64,000 nucleotides of DNA, taken from the NCBI RefSeq assembly GCF_900009265.2, contig NZ_LR735018.1:594798-658797 (forward strand), read 5' to 3'. This stretch comes from Planktothrix paucivesiculata PCC 9631 (GTDB lineage: Bacteria; Cyanobacteriota; Cyanobacteriia; Cyanobacteriales; Microcoleaceae). Below are positions 1 to 8,778 of the stretch, in pieces (positions within the stretch are counted from its first letter, which is position 1; the number at the start of each line of letters is the position of its first letter). Under the pieces are notes generated by a model. That model saw nothing but the letters and a program-made list of their open reading frames with translations, made no database searches and was not told the origin of the DNA. The position numbers and the translations under genes are program-made.

Positions 1-1436
1 TTTTCAGTCCCCAAAATTTGATAATCTTCGTGACCTTTTCCCGCAATTAATACCCCATCTCCGGGTTGCGCCTCCAGAATAGCCGTATGAATGGCTTTAG
101 CCCGATCTGCAATTACAATCGGTTTGATACTGTCAGGAATTCCGGCTAAAACATCTTGTAAAATCTGTTCCGGGTCTTCCGTCCGGGGATTATCCGAAGT
201 CACAACCGCAACATCTGCTAATTCTGCCCCAATTTTCCCCATTTTCGGGCGTTTAGTCCGATCGCGATCGCCCCCACAACCAAAGACACAAATCATCCGA
301 CCCGGAATAAACGGACGGGACGCCTTGAGCAAATTCTCCAAACTGTCGGGGGTGTGAGCATAATCCACAATCACACTAATATCCTGATCCGGGCTAATTT
401 GTACCCGTTCCATCCGTCCGGGAACCCCCTGAAACTGAGCAGTTTTATCGACAATGGTAGTTAAATCTAATCCTAAACTTAACCCCGCCCCGACCGCCGC
501 CAACAGGTTAGATAAATTATATTGACCGACCAAAGGTAAATCAAATTCCGCCTCTCCTTGAGGAGTATGGAGAACACCTTTAACCCCCGTGGGTTGGTAG
601 GAAAGTTGATCCGCCCAGAGATCGGCCGTCGAGTCACTGGTGCTATAACTCCACGCCCTATCCCCCAATTGGGCAATTAACCTTTGACCATAGGGATCAT
701 CGGCGTTAATAATCCCTCGACCCTTGAGATAGTCGGGACTAAATAATCGGGATTTCGCCGCAAAATAATCCTCCATCGTCGGGTGATAGTCCAAATGATC
801 CTGGGTCAAATTGGTAAATACGGCTACTTGAAACGGACAACCGAGAACCCGTCCCTGGTCTAACGCATGGGAACTGACTTCCATCGCCCCGAACTCACAT
901 CCGGCGGCTACGGCCTGGGCCAGTTGTCCCTGTAATTCTACGGAGAAGGGGGTGGTATGGGTGGCCGTTTCTTGAAATCCGGGCCAACGGGCGTAGAGGG
1001 TTCCCAGTAAGGCCGTGGGATGGTTACTATTGCTGAGGAGAAATTCAATTAAATGGGTGGTTGTGGTTTTCCCATTGGTTCCTGTTACCCCTACCAGGCG
1101 CAATTTTTCCCCTGGATAGTCATAAAAAGCCGTGGCAATTTTAGCGCAGGCTTGGGTCATATCATCGGTGGGAATAATGCAGGGCTGTTCGGCGGTAATC
1201 CGGTCTTGAGTTTTTTCGGCGGCGGTTTGGGAGATAATGGCCGCGACTGCACCAGAAGCGATCGCACTCGGCCAAAAGTCCCCGCCATCCACCCGGGTTC
1301 CAGGCATTCCTAGGAATAAATCCCCCGGTTGACAAGCGATGGAGTTTGTCGTTAACCCCTTAACTTCTTGTTCTAAGGCGGGGTGAGACTCGGACGCTGA
1401 TATCCCAACTTTTACCAGTAACTCTTTGAGTTTCAT
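1..1436 (-). CDS. murE: UDP-N-acetylmuramoyl-tripeptide synthetase MurE (3' end outside window)
   Basis: Cytoplasmic ATP-dependent ligase that adds meso-diaminopimelate to UDP-MurNAc-L-Ala-D-Glu in peptidoglycan synthesis. Reading the minus strand from the ATG at 1436 gives MKLKELLVKVG and then an uninterrupted frame to the window edge. Seen: the ATP-binding loop GVTGTNGKTTTTHLIE, the Mur-ligase stretch MEVSSHALDQGR, the NLTQDHLDYH segment, and DNPRTEDP, whose DNPR is the family signature for meso-DAP rather than lysine. The last visible residues are HEDYQILGTEK, so about 478 residues are present and only the final ~20 of a normal MurE are cut off by the window. The identification is secure; the start is the only ATG near the N-terminal family boundary. 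Confidence 0.95.
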   Translation of the reverse strand, partial: MKLKELLVKVGISASESHPALEQEVKGLTTNSIACQPGDLFLGMPGTRVDGGDFWPSAIASGAVAAIISQTAAEKTQDRITAEQPCIIPTDDMTQACAKIATAFYDYPGEKLRLVGVTGTNGKTTTTHLIEFLLSNSNHPTALLGTLYARWPGFQETATHTTPFSVELQGQLAQAVAAGCEFGAMEVSSHALDQGRVLGCPFQVAVFTNLTQDHLDYHPTMEDYFAAKSRLFSPDYLKGRGIINADDPYGQRLIAQLGDRAWSYSTSDSTADLWADQLSYQPTGVKGVLHTPQGEAEFDLPLVGQYNLSNLLAAVGAGLSLGLDLTTIVDKTAQFQGVPGRMERVQISPDQDISVIVDYAHTPDSLENLLKASRPFIPGRMICVFGCGGDRDRTKRPKMGKIGAELADVAVVTSDNPRTEDPEQILQDVLAGIPDSIKPIVIADRAKAIHTAILEAQPGDGVLIAGKGHEDYQILGTE

Positions 1437-1548
1437 TGGTTGCAACTCCTGACAACGGGACTGAATTTACTGCATCATAGCAACGATAGGGGCAGATATT
1501 AGAGGAAATCCGCCTTCCTAGACTCTATTGAGTTATTTTTGCTGGCTA

Positions 1549-2256
1549 TTATTTCAATAAATCCTCAATTAAATTTACTAAATTTTCATCTATTTCTAAA
1601 GGTGAAATTAAATCAAATTTAACGGTCGGGAATTGGGCAGAAAACCGTTGAATTGATTGGGCGATCGCATCGCTGATCCCACCGGAAAACATAAAATAAG
1701 GAATAATTCCAATTCGATCAACTGCCGATGAAATTAACCCTTGAATTTGGGTTTCTAAATTAGGAGAAACCGACCAATAGGCAGGAATTGCGCCGATTTG
1801 AGTTGCTAACTGTTCAATGGGTTGATTTCCCCCTAAATGGCGACTGCCATGGGCAATTAAAATCCAATGATCAGTTTCAACCGTTGCCATTTTTGTAGTG
1901 ATCCAAGGGGCTAAACGATTGATTTGAGAACCGAAATAGGGTAATAAATTGAGTTGAATGTCCGGGCCGAGTGTTCGCTGGGCGATCGCCACTTCTTCGG
2001 GCAGATCCGCCTGAACATGAACACCCGCAGATAAAAATAAGGGCAAAATTTGTACTTGGGAATATCCCCGAGACCGACTTAACTGGGCAAACTCTTGAAT
2101 CTGTTGGTGGAGTTGAAGGGGGGCTAATTCTAAGGTGGCAGTGCCAACCAAAGAACAGCCCGAACGTTGCCCCAGGTGTTCAGCCAATTGATTTAGAGCT
2201 TCTTGGGGACGAGGATCACGGCTACCGTGAGCAACCAGCAAAGATGGAGATAACAA
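1549..2256 (-). CDS. Sirohydrochlorin chelatase, CbiX/SirB family
   Basis: Inserts Fe2+ (siroheme branch) or Co2+ (cobalamin branch) into sirohydrochlorin. The 235-residue product carries two copies of the chelatase domain, each opening with the same signature: LLVAHGSRDPR near residue 6 and ILIAHGSRHLGG near residue 132; the His of each HGSR is the expected metal or catalytic ligand. Two-domain proteins of this length are typical of cyanobacteria, while archaeal CbiX-S is one domain. The start is TTG at 2256: a stop codon lies in frame two codons upstream and no ATG precedes the first motif. Iron versus cobalt specificity cannot be read from the sequence. It sits alone on the minus strand downstream of the small gene at 2391-2585. 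Confidence 0.88.
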   Translation of the reverse strand: MLSPSLLVAHGSRDPRPQEALNQLAEHLGQRSGCSLVGTATLELAPLQLHQQIQEFAQLSRSRGYSQVQILPLFLSAGVHVQADLPEEVAIAQRTLGPDIQLNLLPYFGSQINRLAPWITTKMATVETDHWILIAHGSRHLGGNQPIEQLATQIGAIPAYWSVSPNLETQIQGLISSAVDRIGIIPYFMFSGGISDAIAQSIQRFSAQFPTVKFDLISPLEIDENLVNLIEDLLK

Positions 2257-2390
2257 GGGTTAGGGTTATGCAGTTAACGATTGATATTGTATCGAAGATT
2301 GCTCAACTTCACCGAACTTGAGAATAGAAAACCTATACAAAAATTTTTTTTTTAAAGTTGGTGATAATTCTATCATTCCAAAACCATCGA

Positions 2391-2585
2391 CTACAGATCG
2401 ACTAACTTCACCCAACCTCTACGGACATTGTAAAGCAGTCGGTTAATAATTGCTTTTTCGTCTTCGGTCAGGCTATCCCCCAAAATGGCGGATCTCAGAT
2501 GTTGGCGATCGGTACGAGTCACCACACTAGAAAACATAATTTGACCAAAAAGCTCCTCAAGTGGGACGGGACAGTATGCCATCAT
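2391..2585 (-). CDS. Small conserved-looking protein, function unknown
   Basis: A 64-residue protein beginning MMAYCPVPLEELFGQ and ending WVKLVDL. I do not recognise a family. The sequence is charged and predicted mainly helical, with no signal peptide or membrane segment; the stretch SLTEDEKAIINRLLYNVRRG looks like a helix-turn-helix-sized helical hairpin, but that is weak. A purine-rich AGAGG lies about 6 bases before the ATG pair at 2585/2582, which supports translation. It reads away from a 360-base spacer and could be monocistronic. Real gene likely, function open. Confidence 0.6.
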   Translation of the reverse strand: MMAYCPVPLEELFGQIMFSSVVTRTDRQHLRSAILGDSLTEDEKAIINRLLYNVRRGWVKLVDL

Positions 2586-2947
2586 GAATTACCTCTACTT
2601 AGAATGGCTTGCTCAAAGATTAATCTTTGTGAGCTTGTATAGATCAATTATGAACTTTTTGTACAGAATGTTAAGTGATTCAAAGGGATGTAAAGTTGTG
2701 ATTCATTGGCATAATTTTTGTGATTTGAGTCAATGTCCAGTGCCAGCGTCCTCGCTCCCCCACAGTCAACCGTCAACCGTTAAGCTGTTTCTGCATTTAA
2801 ATGATATAGCGAGGACGCTCACACTACAGAGTTGCCGGATTTAGGAATCAGCATTTAAACAATATATTCTCAGACAGCGAGGCGGCTCGTACCCCAAGAG
2901 TTGCAGGAAAATTTAGATGGGCTGCCGATCAACACTCAACCGTCAAC
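2586..2947. other. Gene-free spacer with a 12-bp inverted repeat
   Basis: No credible coding frame is seen. It contains two perfect complementary arms, AGCGTCCTCGCT at 2745-2756 and AGCGAGGACGCT at 2808-2819, separated by about 50 bases, and two near-copies of the phrase CAACCGTCAACC (about 2767 and 2937). The region must also hold the promoter of the small minus-strand gene starting at 2585. It looks like a remnant of a small dispersed element. Confidence 0.5.
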
Positions 2948-3868
2948 CTACAAACATTTTTCCAACGTAGCCACAACTGATTGAGATAAACTCGGCAAAT
3001 CATAGCCACCTTCGAGTCCAAAGACAATTTTAGAAGTCAGTTGTAGACAGTATTCGGTAAAAACTCCATAATCCTCTGGTTGTAGGGCAATACTCGCTAA
3101 GGGATCATCCGCGTTGGCATCATACCCGGCACTGACGATCAGCAAATCTGGCTGAAACTGCTGTAAAAAGGGCATAATATAACCTTCAAACGCGGGTTTA
3201 TATAACCCCATCGTGCTACCCGGAGACATGGGAATATTCAGAACATTATTGTGAGAGCCAAATTCATCCCCATATCCTGTCCCCGGATAACAAGGGGACT
3301 GATGTAACGAACAATAGGCAATCTGAGCATTATTTTCCACTAAATCTTGAGTTCCATTCCCATGATGGACATCCCAATCTAAAATCGCCACCTTCTTAAT
3401 TCCTGGTTTTTTCAGGGCGTAATAGGCCGCGATCGCTGCATTAGAAAATAAACAAAATCCCATCCCCCGATCTCTTTCGGCATGATGTCCGGGGGGACGA
3501 GCTAAAACAAAAGCCGGACGACCCGTATCCAAAACCCGATCCACCCCATCCAACCAACCACTCACCGCCAAGAGTGCCACATCATAACTTTCCGCCGACA
3601 TGGGAGTATCCCCATCCAAATAACCACCACCCCGATCTGCGATCGCTTTGACTTGCTGAATATGGGCCGCAGTATGCACCTTTTCCAATAGCTTGATTAA
3701 AGAGTCCAGGCGATCGGCCACCGGAGTCGGCTGTTCCCACCGTAACTGTTCCGTCCAAGGTACGGATTTGAGAGCGTTCACAATCGCCGTTAACCGTTCT
3801 GGCCGTTCTGGATGGAACAATCCCGTCTTATGGTTGAGGAATTCGTCAGAATAAATAACTGTTAGCAT
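2948..3868 (-). CDS. Histone-deacetylase-family protein (deacetylase fold)
   Basis: A 306-residue member of the zinc-dependent arginase/deacetylase fold that includes histone deacetylases, acetoin-utilisation AcuC and acetylpolyamine amidohydrolases. Seen: HPERPERL near the N-terminus, RPPGHHAE with the tandem catalytic His pair (about residue 130), ILDWDVHHGNGTQ with the zinc-ligand Asp and His (about 165), and SAGYDAN with the second ligand Asp (about 245). All metal ligands are present, so it should be active. The bacterial substrate is unknown; acetyl-lysine or acetylpolyamine are the usual possibilities. The start is ATG at 3868. It diverges from gyrA across a 180-base spacer. Confidence 0.9.
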   Translation of the reverse strand: MLTVIYSDEFLNHKTGLFHPERPERLTAIVNALKSVPWTEQLRWEQPTPVADRLDSLIKLLEKVHTAAHIQQVKAIADRGGGYLDGDTPMSAESYDVALLAVSGWLDGVDRVLDTGRPAFVLARPPGHHAERDRGMGFCLFSNAAIAAYYALKKPGIKKVAILDWDVHHGNGTQDLVENNAQIAYCSLHQSPCYPGTGYGDEFGSHNNVLNIPMSPGSTMGLYKPAFEGYIMPFLQQFQPDLLIVSAGYDANADDPLASIALQPEDYGVFTEYCLQLTSKIVFGLEGGYDLPSLSQSVVATLEKCL

Positions 3869-3944
3869 TTGTCAAGAGTTTTTTCAATTTTAAATCCCAG
3901 ATTTTACCCCCAATCAGAAGGCAAATTATGGTAGAATTTTAAGC

Positions 3945-4047
3945 ATTAGTCACTGATTTTAGAACCCCTACCGAAAGGGATTTTTTTTCTATTAATATTT
4001 TCGGTTAAATGTGACTAATTTTAAATTGTAATGGAGTTTTTGAAGGT
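3945..4047 (+). promoter_or_regulatory. gyrA leader: inverted repeat plus small hairpin with T-run
   Basis: ATTAGTCAC at 3945-3953 is exactly complementary to GTGACTAAT at 4011-4019. Between them lies a short hairpin (CCCT 3966-3969 with AGGG 3976-3979) followed at once by eight T residues (3981-3988), which has the shape of a weak intrinsic terminator. The two structures sit just before the gyrA start at 4048 and could act as a leader that senses transcription or supercoiling. Function is inference. Confidence 0.35.
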
Positions 4048-6747
4048 ATGAGTACCTCTGAGTCGAGAATTGTCCCGACGGATCTGAGAAATGAAATGCA
4101 GCAGTCCTACCTAGAATACGCCATGAGCGTGATTGTAGGGCGGGCACTGCCAGATGCACGGGATGGTTTGAAACCCGTTCACCGTCGGATCTTGTACGCG
4201 ATGAACGAACTGGGCTTAACACCCGATCGGCCCTTCCGTAAATGCGCCCGTGTGGTGGGGGAGGTACTCGGTAAATATCACCCCCATGGGGATGTAGCCG
4301 TTTATGATGCCTTGGTGCGGATGGCACAGGACTTTTCCATGCGCTCGCCCTTAATCAACGGCCATGGTAACTTTGGCTCAGTCGATAACGATCCTCCCGC
4401 GGCCATGCGGTATACGGAATGCCGTCTACAAGCTCTAACCAGTGATTCCCTCCTGCGAGATATCGATTCAGAAACCGTTGCCTTTGGCGATAACTTCGAT
4501 GGCTCTCAACAGGAACCCTTAGTTTTACCCGCACGAATTCCCCAATTACTATTAAATGGATCTTCGGGAATTGCTGTGGGGATGGCGACTAATATTCCCC
4601 CTCACAATTTAGGAGAATTAATCGATGGTTTACTGGCATTAATTCATAATCCTGAGATTACTATTGCCGAATTAATGCGCCATATTCCGGGCCCAGATTT
4701 TCCCACCGGAGCGCAAATTTTAGGCACATCGGGCATTAAAGAAGCCTATAACGATGGTCGGGGTTCGATTACGATGCGCGGGGTTGCTACCATTGAAACC
4801 ATCGAACATAAAGGTAGACCCGATCGAGAAGCAATTATTGTCACCCAATTGCCTTATCAAACCAATAAAGCGGCGATGATTGAACGCATTGCTGAAATGG
4901 TGAATGATAAGAAATTAGAGGGAATTTCCGATATTCGGGATGAAAGCGATCGCGATGGAATGCGGATCGTAATTGAACTCAAACGGGATGCTTACCCCCG
5001 AGTTATTCTTAATAACCTCTACAAACAAACGCCCCTACAAACCAATTTTGGGGCGAATATGTTAGCCCTAGTTAATGGTCGTCCTGAAATTCTCACCCTC
5101 AAACGCTTCTTAGAAGTATTCCTGCATTTCCGAGAACAAACTATCCGCAAACGCACGGAATATGAACTTAGAAAAGCCCAAGAACGGGATCATCTTTTAC
5201 TGGGTTTATTAATTGCCTTAGACAATTTAGATGCAATTATTGCCTTAATTCGTCATGCGGCAGATATTCCCATCGCTAAACAAGAATTAATGACGAACTA
5301 TGGGTTATCTGAACAACAAGCCGATGCAATTCTACAAATGCAATTGCGACGGTTGACCGCTTTAGAAGCCCAAAAAATTGACCAAGAACACCAAGAATTA
5401 CAAATAAAAATCGCTGATTTAGAGGATATTTTAGCCCGACGAGAAAGAATTTTGGTAATCGTTGAAGATGAAGCCCTAGAAATCAAACAAAAATTTAATA
5501 CCCCCCGACGTACTATTATTGAACACACAGAAGGGGAGTTAGATGATACGGATTTAATTGCCAATGAAAAAGCCTTAATTCTGTTAACAGAACAGGGCTA
5601 TATGAAACGAATGCCTGTTAATACCTTTGCTGCCCAAAGTCGAGCCACCAAAGGCAAACAAGGCACAAAAATGAAAGAGGATGATGGGGTTGAACACTTT
5701 ATCACCTGTTGTGACCATGACACGATTTTATTCTTTAGTAATCGTGGTGTAGTTTACAGTATTAGAGCCTATCAAATCCCGGCTTCATCCCGGACAGCGC
5801 GGGGGGTTCCGATTATTCAAATGTTACCCATTCCCAAGGAAGAACGGATCACATCTATTGTTCACGTTAGCGAATTTAGCGATGATGAATATTTAGTGAT
5901 GTTAACTAAAGGTGGATTTATTAAGAAAACTCAACTCTCCGCCTTTAGTAATATTAGAACTAATGGTTTAATTGCTATTTCCTTAGAAGAAGGAGACGAA
6001 TTGCGCTGGGTCAGACGGGCAAAAGTTGACGATGGTATTATCATTGGTTCCCGTCATGGCATGGCTATTCATTTTAAAGCCAATAATAAACAATTGCGAC
6101 CATTAGGACGGGCAACCCGGGGCGTTAAATCCATGAAATTGAAAGGGGATGATACCTTAATCAGTATGGATATTTTGCCCAGTGCAATTATTTCTAATTT
6201 TGTGGAAGCGGAGGGAGAAGAACCTGAAACCGATGATGAATTGATGCTCACAACGGTAGAAAGTACCGAGGAAGAAAACGAACTAACCACAGCAGAAACC
6301 ACTGAAGAAAACGAAACAGAAACCGAAGTAATAGCCGAGGTAAATTCTCTAGGACTATCGGTTTTAGTCATCACCGCCAGTGGTTATGGAAAAAGGGTTC
6401 CAGTGTCTCAATTCCGTCTACAAAATCGCGCTGGAAAAGGGATTATTGCTACCAAGTTTAAACCCCATGCGAAGAAAGACGAAGTTGTGGCTTTAAAAGT
6501 TGTTGATGAAACTCAGGAATTAATGTTAATTAGCAGTCGAGGCATTATTATTCGTCAAGTCGTGAATGCCATTCCCCTTCAGTCTCGTAGTGCTACAGGG
6601 GTTCGGGTTCAGCGTCTATACGAGGAAGATTCCATTGCTGCGGTCGCCATTGTTCCCGCTTCCGGGGAAGAAGATGCGGAAAGTCTATCCAATTCTGAAG
6701 AATCTGGAGAATCTGGGGAGCCTGGGGAGTCTGGAGAAGAAGAATAA
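4048..6747 (+). CDS. gyrA: DNA gyrase/topoisomerase IV subunit A
   Basis: Breakage-reunion subunit of a type IIA topoisomerase; works with GyrB to introduce negative supercoils. The 899 residues start ATG-AGT and keep the whole N-terminal core: [31 protein letters not shown], and AAMRYTECR with catalytic Tyr122 and adjacent Arg121. Numbering is the same as in E. coli in this region. Residue 83, normally Ser or Thr, is Val here, with Asp87 kept. The C-terminal beta-pinwheel starts near residue 520; the GyrA-box position reads [10 protein letters not shown] rather than QRRGGKG. There is a Glu/Thr-rich acidic insertion (about residues 720-765) inside the pinwheel and a second acidic Glu/Ser/Gly tail. 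The degenerate box leaves a ParC-like role possible. Upstream is a structured leader, downstream a 13-bp stem repeat. Confidence 0.93.
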   Translation: MSTSESRIVPTDLRNEMQQSYLEYAMSVIVGRALPDARDGLKPVHRRILYAMNELGLTPDRPFRKCARVVGEVLGKYHPHGDVAVYDALVRMAQDFSMRSPLINGHGNFGSVDNDPPAAMRYTECRLQALTSDSLLRDIDSETVAFGDNFDGSQQEPLVLPARIPQLLLNGSSGIAVGMATNIPPHNLGELIDGLLALIHNPEITIAELMRHIPGPDFPTGAQILGTSGIKEAYNDGRGSITMRGVATIETIEHKGRPDREAIIVTQLPYQTNKAAMIERIAEMVNDKKLEGISDIRDESDRDGMRIVIELKRDAYPRVILNNLYKQTPLQTNFGANMLALVNGRPEILTLKRFLEVFLHFREQTIRKRTEYELRKAQERDHLLLGLLIALDNLDAIIALIRHAADIPIAKQELMTNYGLSEQQADAILQMQLRRLTALEAQKIDQEHQELQIKIADLEDILARRERILVIVEDEALEIKQKFNTPRRTIIEHTEGELDDTDLIANEKALILLTEQGYMKRMPVNTFAAQSRATKGKQGTKMKEDDGVEHFITCCDHDTILFFSNRGVVYSIRAYQIPASSRTARGVPIIQMLPIPKEERITSIVHVSEFSDDEYLVMLTKGGFIKKTQLSAFSNIRTNGLIAISLEEGDELRWVRRAKVDDGIIIGSRHGMAIHFKANNKQLRPLGRATRGVKSMKLKGDDTLISMDILPSAIISNFVEAEGEEPETDDELMLTTVESTEEENELTTAETTEENETETEVIAEVNSLGLSVLVITASGYGKRVPVSQFRLQNRAGKGIIATKFKPHAKKDEVVALKVVDETQELMLISSRGIIIRQVVNAIPLQSRSATGVRVQRLYEEDSIAAVAIVPASGEEDAESLSNSEESGESGEPGESGEEE

Positions 6748-6768
6748 AAAATAACCCCCTAACATCAG

Positions 6769-6800
6769 AAGTAGGGGCGAATGGCCGTTCGCCCCTACTT
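6769..6800. repeat. Dispersed GTAGGGGC palindromic repeat, copy 1
   Basis: Arms 6769-6781 and 6788-6800 are perfectly complementary over 13 bp (core GTAGGGGCGAA / TTCGCCCCTAC) around a 6-base loop. It sits about 20 bases after the gyrA stop and could fold as a terminator-like stem, but no T-run follows. Related palindromes occur at 8460-8497 and 63964-63991. Confidence 0.8.
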
Positions 6801-6916
6801 GATTTAAGCAGACATGACAAGTTTTTGAAAAAGGGAAAAATCTATCAACCGTTCGACAAGCTCACGACGCGGCTTCTTGATAAATTTTCCCCCAAACCAT
6901 ATATTAAGTTATCTAA

Positions 6917-6990
6917 CGGGCTAGGAGGGATTCGAACCCCCGACACCGTGGTCCGTAGCCACGTGCTCTAGTCCACTGAGCTACAAGCCC
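6917..6990 (-). tRNA. tRNA-Arg (anticodon ACG)
   Basis: On the minus strand the cloverleaf reads GGGCTTG for the acceptor, the D-arm GCTC...GAGC, the anticodon stem GTGG/CCAC around the loop CTACGGA (anticodon ACG), and the T-arm GGGGGTTCGAATCCC. The 3' acceptor strand CTAGCCC pairs with the 5' strand except for one T-T mismatch at pair 6. The discriminator base is G and CCA is not encoded. ACG is the tRNA whose first base is deaminated to inosine by TadA and reads CGU/CGC/CGA. Confidence 0.93.
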
Positions 6991-7064
6991 CCGTCAGTTC
7001 AGCACAACAATCTCAAAAATTAGCTTTTTTTGACTGCTTTATTAGCATAACACATTTTTCCCAA

Positions 7065-7586
7065 ATGGCAAACATTTTTTTTTCAGAATCCGCCGATTGC
7101 CTTTCCCACCTGGATGAAACCGGGGAAGCAAGGATGGTGGATGTGTCGGGGAAGGTGGCAACCCGTCGCCAGGCGATCGCCGGGGGACAAGTCAGGATGT
7201 TAAGCACGACCTTTGACGCCATTGAAGCCGGAAACGCACCGAAAGGGGATGTTTTAAGCACAGCAAAACTGGCGGGAATCATGGCGGCCAAACAAACGGC
7301 CCAATTAATTCCCCTGTGTCATCCCTTGCCCTTAAGCAAAATTGATGTCCAAATTATTCCCGATCCCGAATTACCCGGGTATCAAATTCGATCCCAAGTG
7401 ATTACCAAAGCGGAAACCGGGGTAGAAATGGAAGCCTTAACCGCCGTTTCCGTGGCGGCTTTGACTCTCTATGACATGGCTAAAGCCTTGGAAAAATCCA
7501 TTGTGATTGAGTCAATTCGCCTGTTGAGTAAAACCGGGGGAAAATCCGGGGACTACCAACAACAGATAGAAGTCAATCCCAGTTAG
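7065..7586 (+). CDS. moaC: Cyclic pyranopterin monophosphate synthase MoaC
   Basis: Second step of molybdenum cofactor synthesis: converts 3',8-cyclo-7,8-dihydro-GTP to cyclic pyranopterin monophosphate. The 173-residue product has the family hallmarks: [17 protein letters not shown] near residue 14, [21 protein letters not shown] near residue 75 and the [21 protein letters not shown] stretch split by conserved Glu and Met near 125, which line the active site. Length is normal (about 160-170). ATG at 7065 opens directly on MANIFF. It diverges from tRNA-Arg. No other moa gene is in the window, so the pathway is dispersed. Confidence 0.95.
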   Translation: MANIFFSESADCLSHLDETGEARMVDVSGKVATRRQAIAGGQVRMLSTTFDAIEAGNAPKGDVLSTAKLAGIMAAKQTAQLIPLCHPLPLSKIDVQIIPDPELPGYQIRSQVITKAETGVEMEALTAVSVAALTLYDMAKALEKSIVIESIRLLSKTGGKSGDYQQQIEVNPS

Positions 7587-7625
7587 GCCTAAAATGGAAT
7601 AGAAAATCTTGGGAACTTATTGTCT

Positions 7626-7880
7626 ATGCCTCCTCGTTGGCCCCGTCAACCTGACCGGAAAGATCCAGACTATCGCCGTTTGGATGATCGGATGAATTTT
7701 GCCACCCATGTTGCTATTTTTGCCACGATTAATTCGGGTTTATGGTTTTTCCATAATCTGCAATCCACGGACTGGTCTTGGTTAACCCCATTTACCCTGG
7801 TTTGGTTATCTGCGATCGCCATTCATGGCCTTTATATTTTTGCGATCGCCGACTATTCTCCCGTCACGCCCAATCGATAA
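7626..7880 (+). CDS. Small two-helix membrane protein (2TM-domain type)
   Basis: An 84-residue protein. After a polar, proline- and arginine-rich start (MPPRWPRQPDRK) come two hydrophobic helices, roughly residues 26-45 (FATHVAIFATINSGLWFFH) and 54-75, separated by the short loop LQSTDWSW. The motif pattern of a polar DRMNFATHVAIF start and an IHGLYIF second helix matches the 2TM domain often attached to or found beside regulatory genes. ATG at 7626 is preferred over TTG at 7620. Its role is unknown. Only 39 bases separate it from moaC, so it may be co-transcribed. Confidence 0.7.
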   Translation: MPPRWPRQPDRKDPDYRRLDDRMNFATHVAIFATINSGLWFFHNLQSTDWSWLTPFTLVWLSAIAIHGLYIFAIADYSPVTPNR

Positions 7881-7886
7881 AATTCA

Positions 7887-7908
7887 GGTTAACGATGAAT
7901 CGTTAACC
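7887..7908. promoter_or_regulatory. 22-bp palindrome GGTTAACGAT-GA-ATCGTTAACC
   Basis: Perfect 10-bp arms (7887-7896 and 7899-7908) with a 2-base centre, placed 24 bases before the DUF3181 start at 7932. The 2-base centre is too tight for a good RNA hairpin, so a dimeric DNA-binding site is as likely as an RNA structure. The regulator is unknown. Confidence 0.45.
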
Positions 7909-7931
7909 CCCAATAATTTAGGAGTTTAATT

Positions 7932-8237
7932 ATGTCTGTTTTAGATACAAAAACCCTGGAAAAATTAGCCGCTGAAATTGGAGAAAATATCTATATTGAT
8001 ATTGCTAAATGGCGTCTCTATTTAGCCGAGGCCCATTTGCATACACAATTAGCCGAACAACTTTATCCGCTTTTAGATCAGGGAGATTTTAGTGAAAGTG
8101 AAGTTCAACAGGTTTTGCAAAAAATTCATGTAAATTTAGGCGGCGGAAAACAGACAACCTCCTTGGTGAATTTAATTCCCAATGCCGGAATTCAAGACTT
8201 AGTAAGAATTTTAAAAGACTTCCAAGAAGACCTATAA
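7932..8237 (+). CDS. DUF3181 family protein
   Basis: A 101-residue cyanobacterial protein of unknown function. The N-terminal sequence LAAEIGENIYIDIAKWRLYLAEAHLH and the LGGGKQTTSLVNLIP segment fit the DUF3181 family, which is largely confined to cyanobacteria. It is soluble and predicted mainly helical, with no signal peptide. The ribosome-binding site TAGGAG lies a few bases before ATG 7932. A 22-bp palindrome lies just upstream. Confidence 0.8.
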   Translation: MSVLDTKTLEKLAAEIGENIYIDIAKWRLYLAEAHLHTQLAEQLYPLLDQGDFSESEVQQVLQKIHVNLGGGKQTTSLVNLIPNAGIQDLVRILKDFQEDL

Positions 8238-8440
8238 ACTTCGTAGTGAGCCCTTCAGGGCTCACTCAAATTCTAACTATAGCAATAAGATTTCAATTAA
8301 ATTTAGCTCAGGTGAGTAGGTATAGCAATCCTAAATAGGTTGTAACATTTCAATACTGGTTGATTTTCTCGCCCACTTACTTAATGTAAAGTTTTGTAAT
8401 AATTTTTAAACCTTCTGAGAAAAACAGAATCGGTCAGTTA

Positions 8441-8542
8441 TATAGCAATCCTAAATAGGTTGTGGTAGGGGCAATTCATGAATTGCCCCTACCACAAGGA
8501 TTAAATTTCAAAAAATATTACAACTTAAATAGGATTGCTATA
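8441..8542. mobile_element. 102-bp MITE-like element with 23-bp terminal inverted repeats
   Basis: Left end TATAGCAATCCTAAATAGG..., right end the inverse (...CCTATTTA/..TTAAATAGGATTGCTATA) with about three mismatches over 23 bp. The centre holds a 38-bp perfect palindrome (8460-8497) of the GTAGGGGC family. There is no coding capacity, so mobilisation would need a transposase in trans. Confidence 0.7.
8460..8497. repeat. Dispersed GTAGGGGC palindrome, copy 2 (38-bp perfect)
   Basis: The sequence is its own reverse complement from 8460 to 8497, centred between 8478 and 8479, with core GTAGGGGCAATTCA / TGAATTGCCCCTAC. It is nested inside the MITE-like element 8441-8542. Confidence 0.85.
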
Positions 8543-8650
8543 CTAAATTTAGTAATGTTAAATCAGGGTATTCTCTAACAGAAGCCAAAAGCAACTTAAA
8601 AATTCTGTATAAAATCCTTAAAAATTGTCCTTTCCTAGTATCACATTAAC

Positions 8651-8778
8651 TATAGCAATCCCAAATAAGGTTGTAATATTTTATCGTAGGGGTTTGGAAA
8701 CCAAACCCAGGCGCAAAGAGAGTTTAGAAGGACATTACCCCTACAGAACTTTTTCATAAATCCTACACGATTGCTATA
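8651..8778. mobile_element. Second MITE-like element, diverged
   Basis: Begins TATAGCAATCCCAAATAAGG and ends CGATTGCTATA, so the outer ~9 bases of the termini are inverted as in 8441-8542. The interior differs but again has GTAGGGG (8679) facing CCCCTAC (about 8738) with an inserted segment, so it is a longer, decayed version of the same design. Confidence 0.5.

Noticed and set aside
6593..6820. Minus-strand frame across the gyrA 3' end
   Set aside because: Shadow of the acidic gyrA tail and the palindromic repeat.
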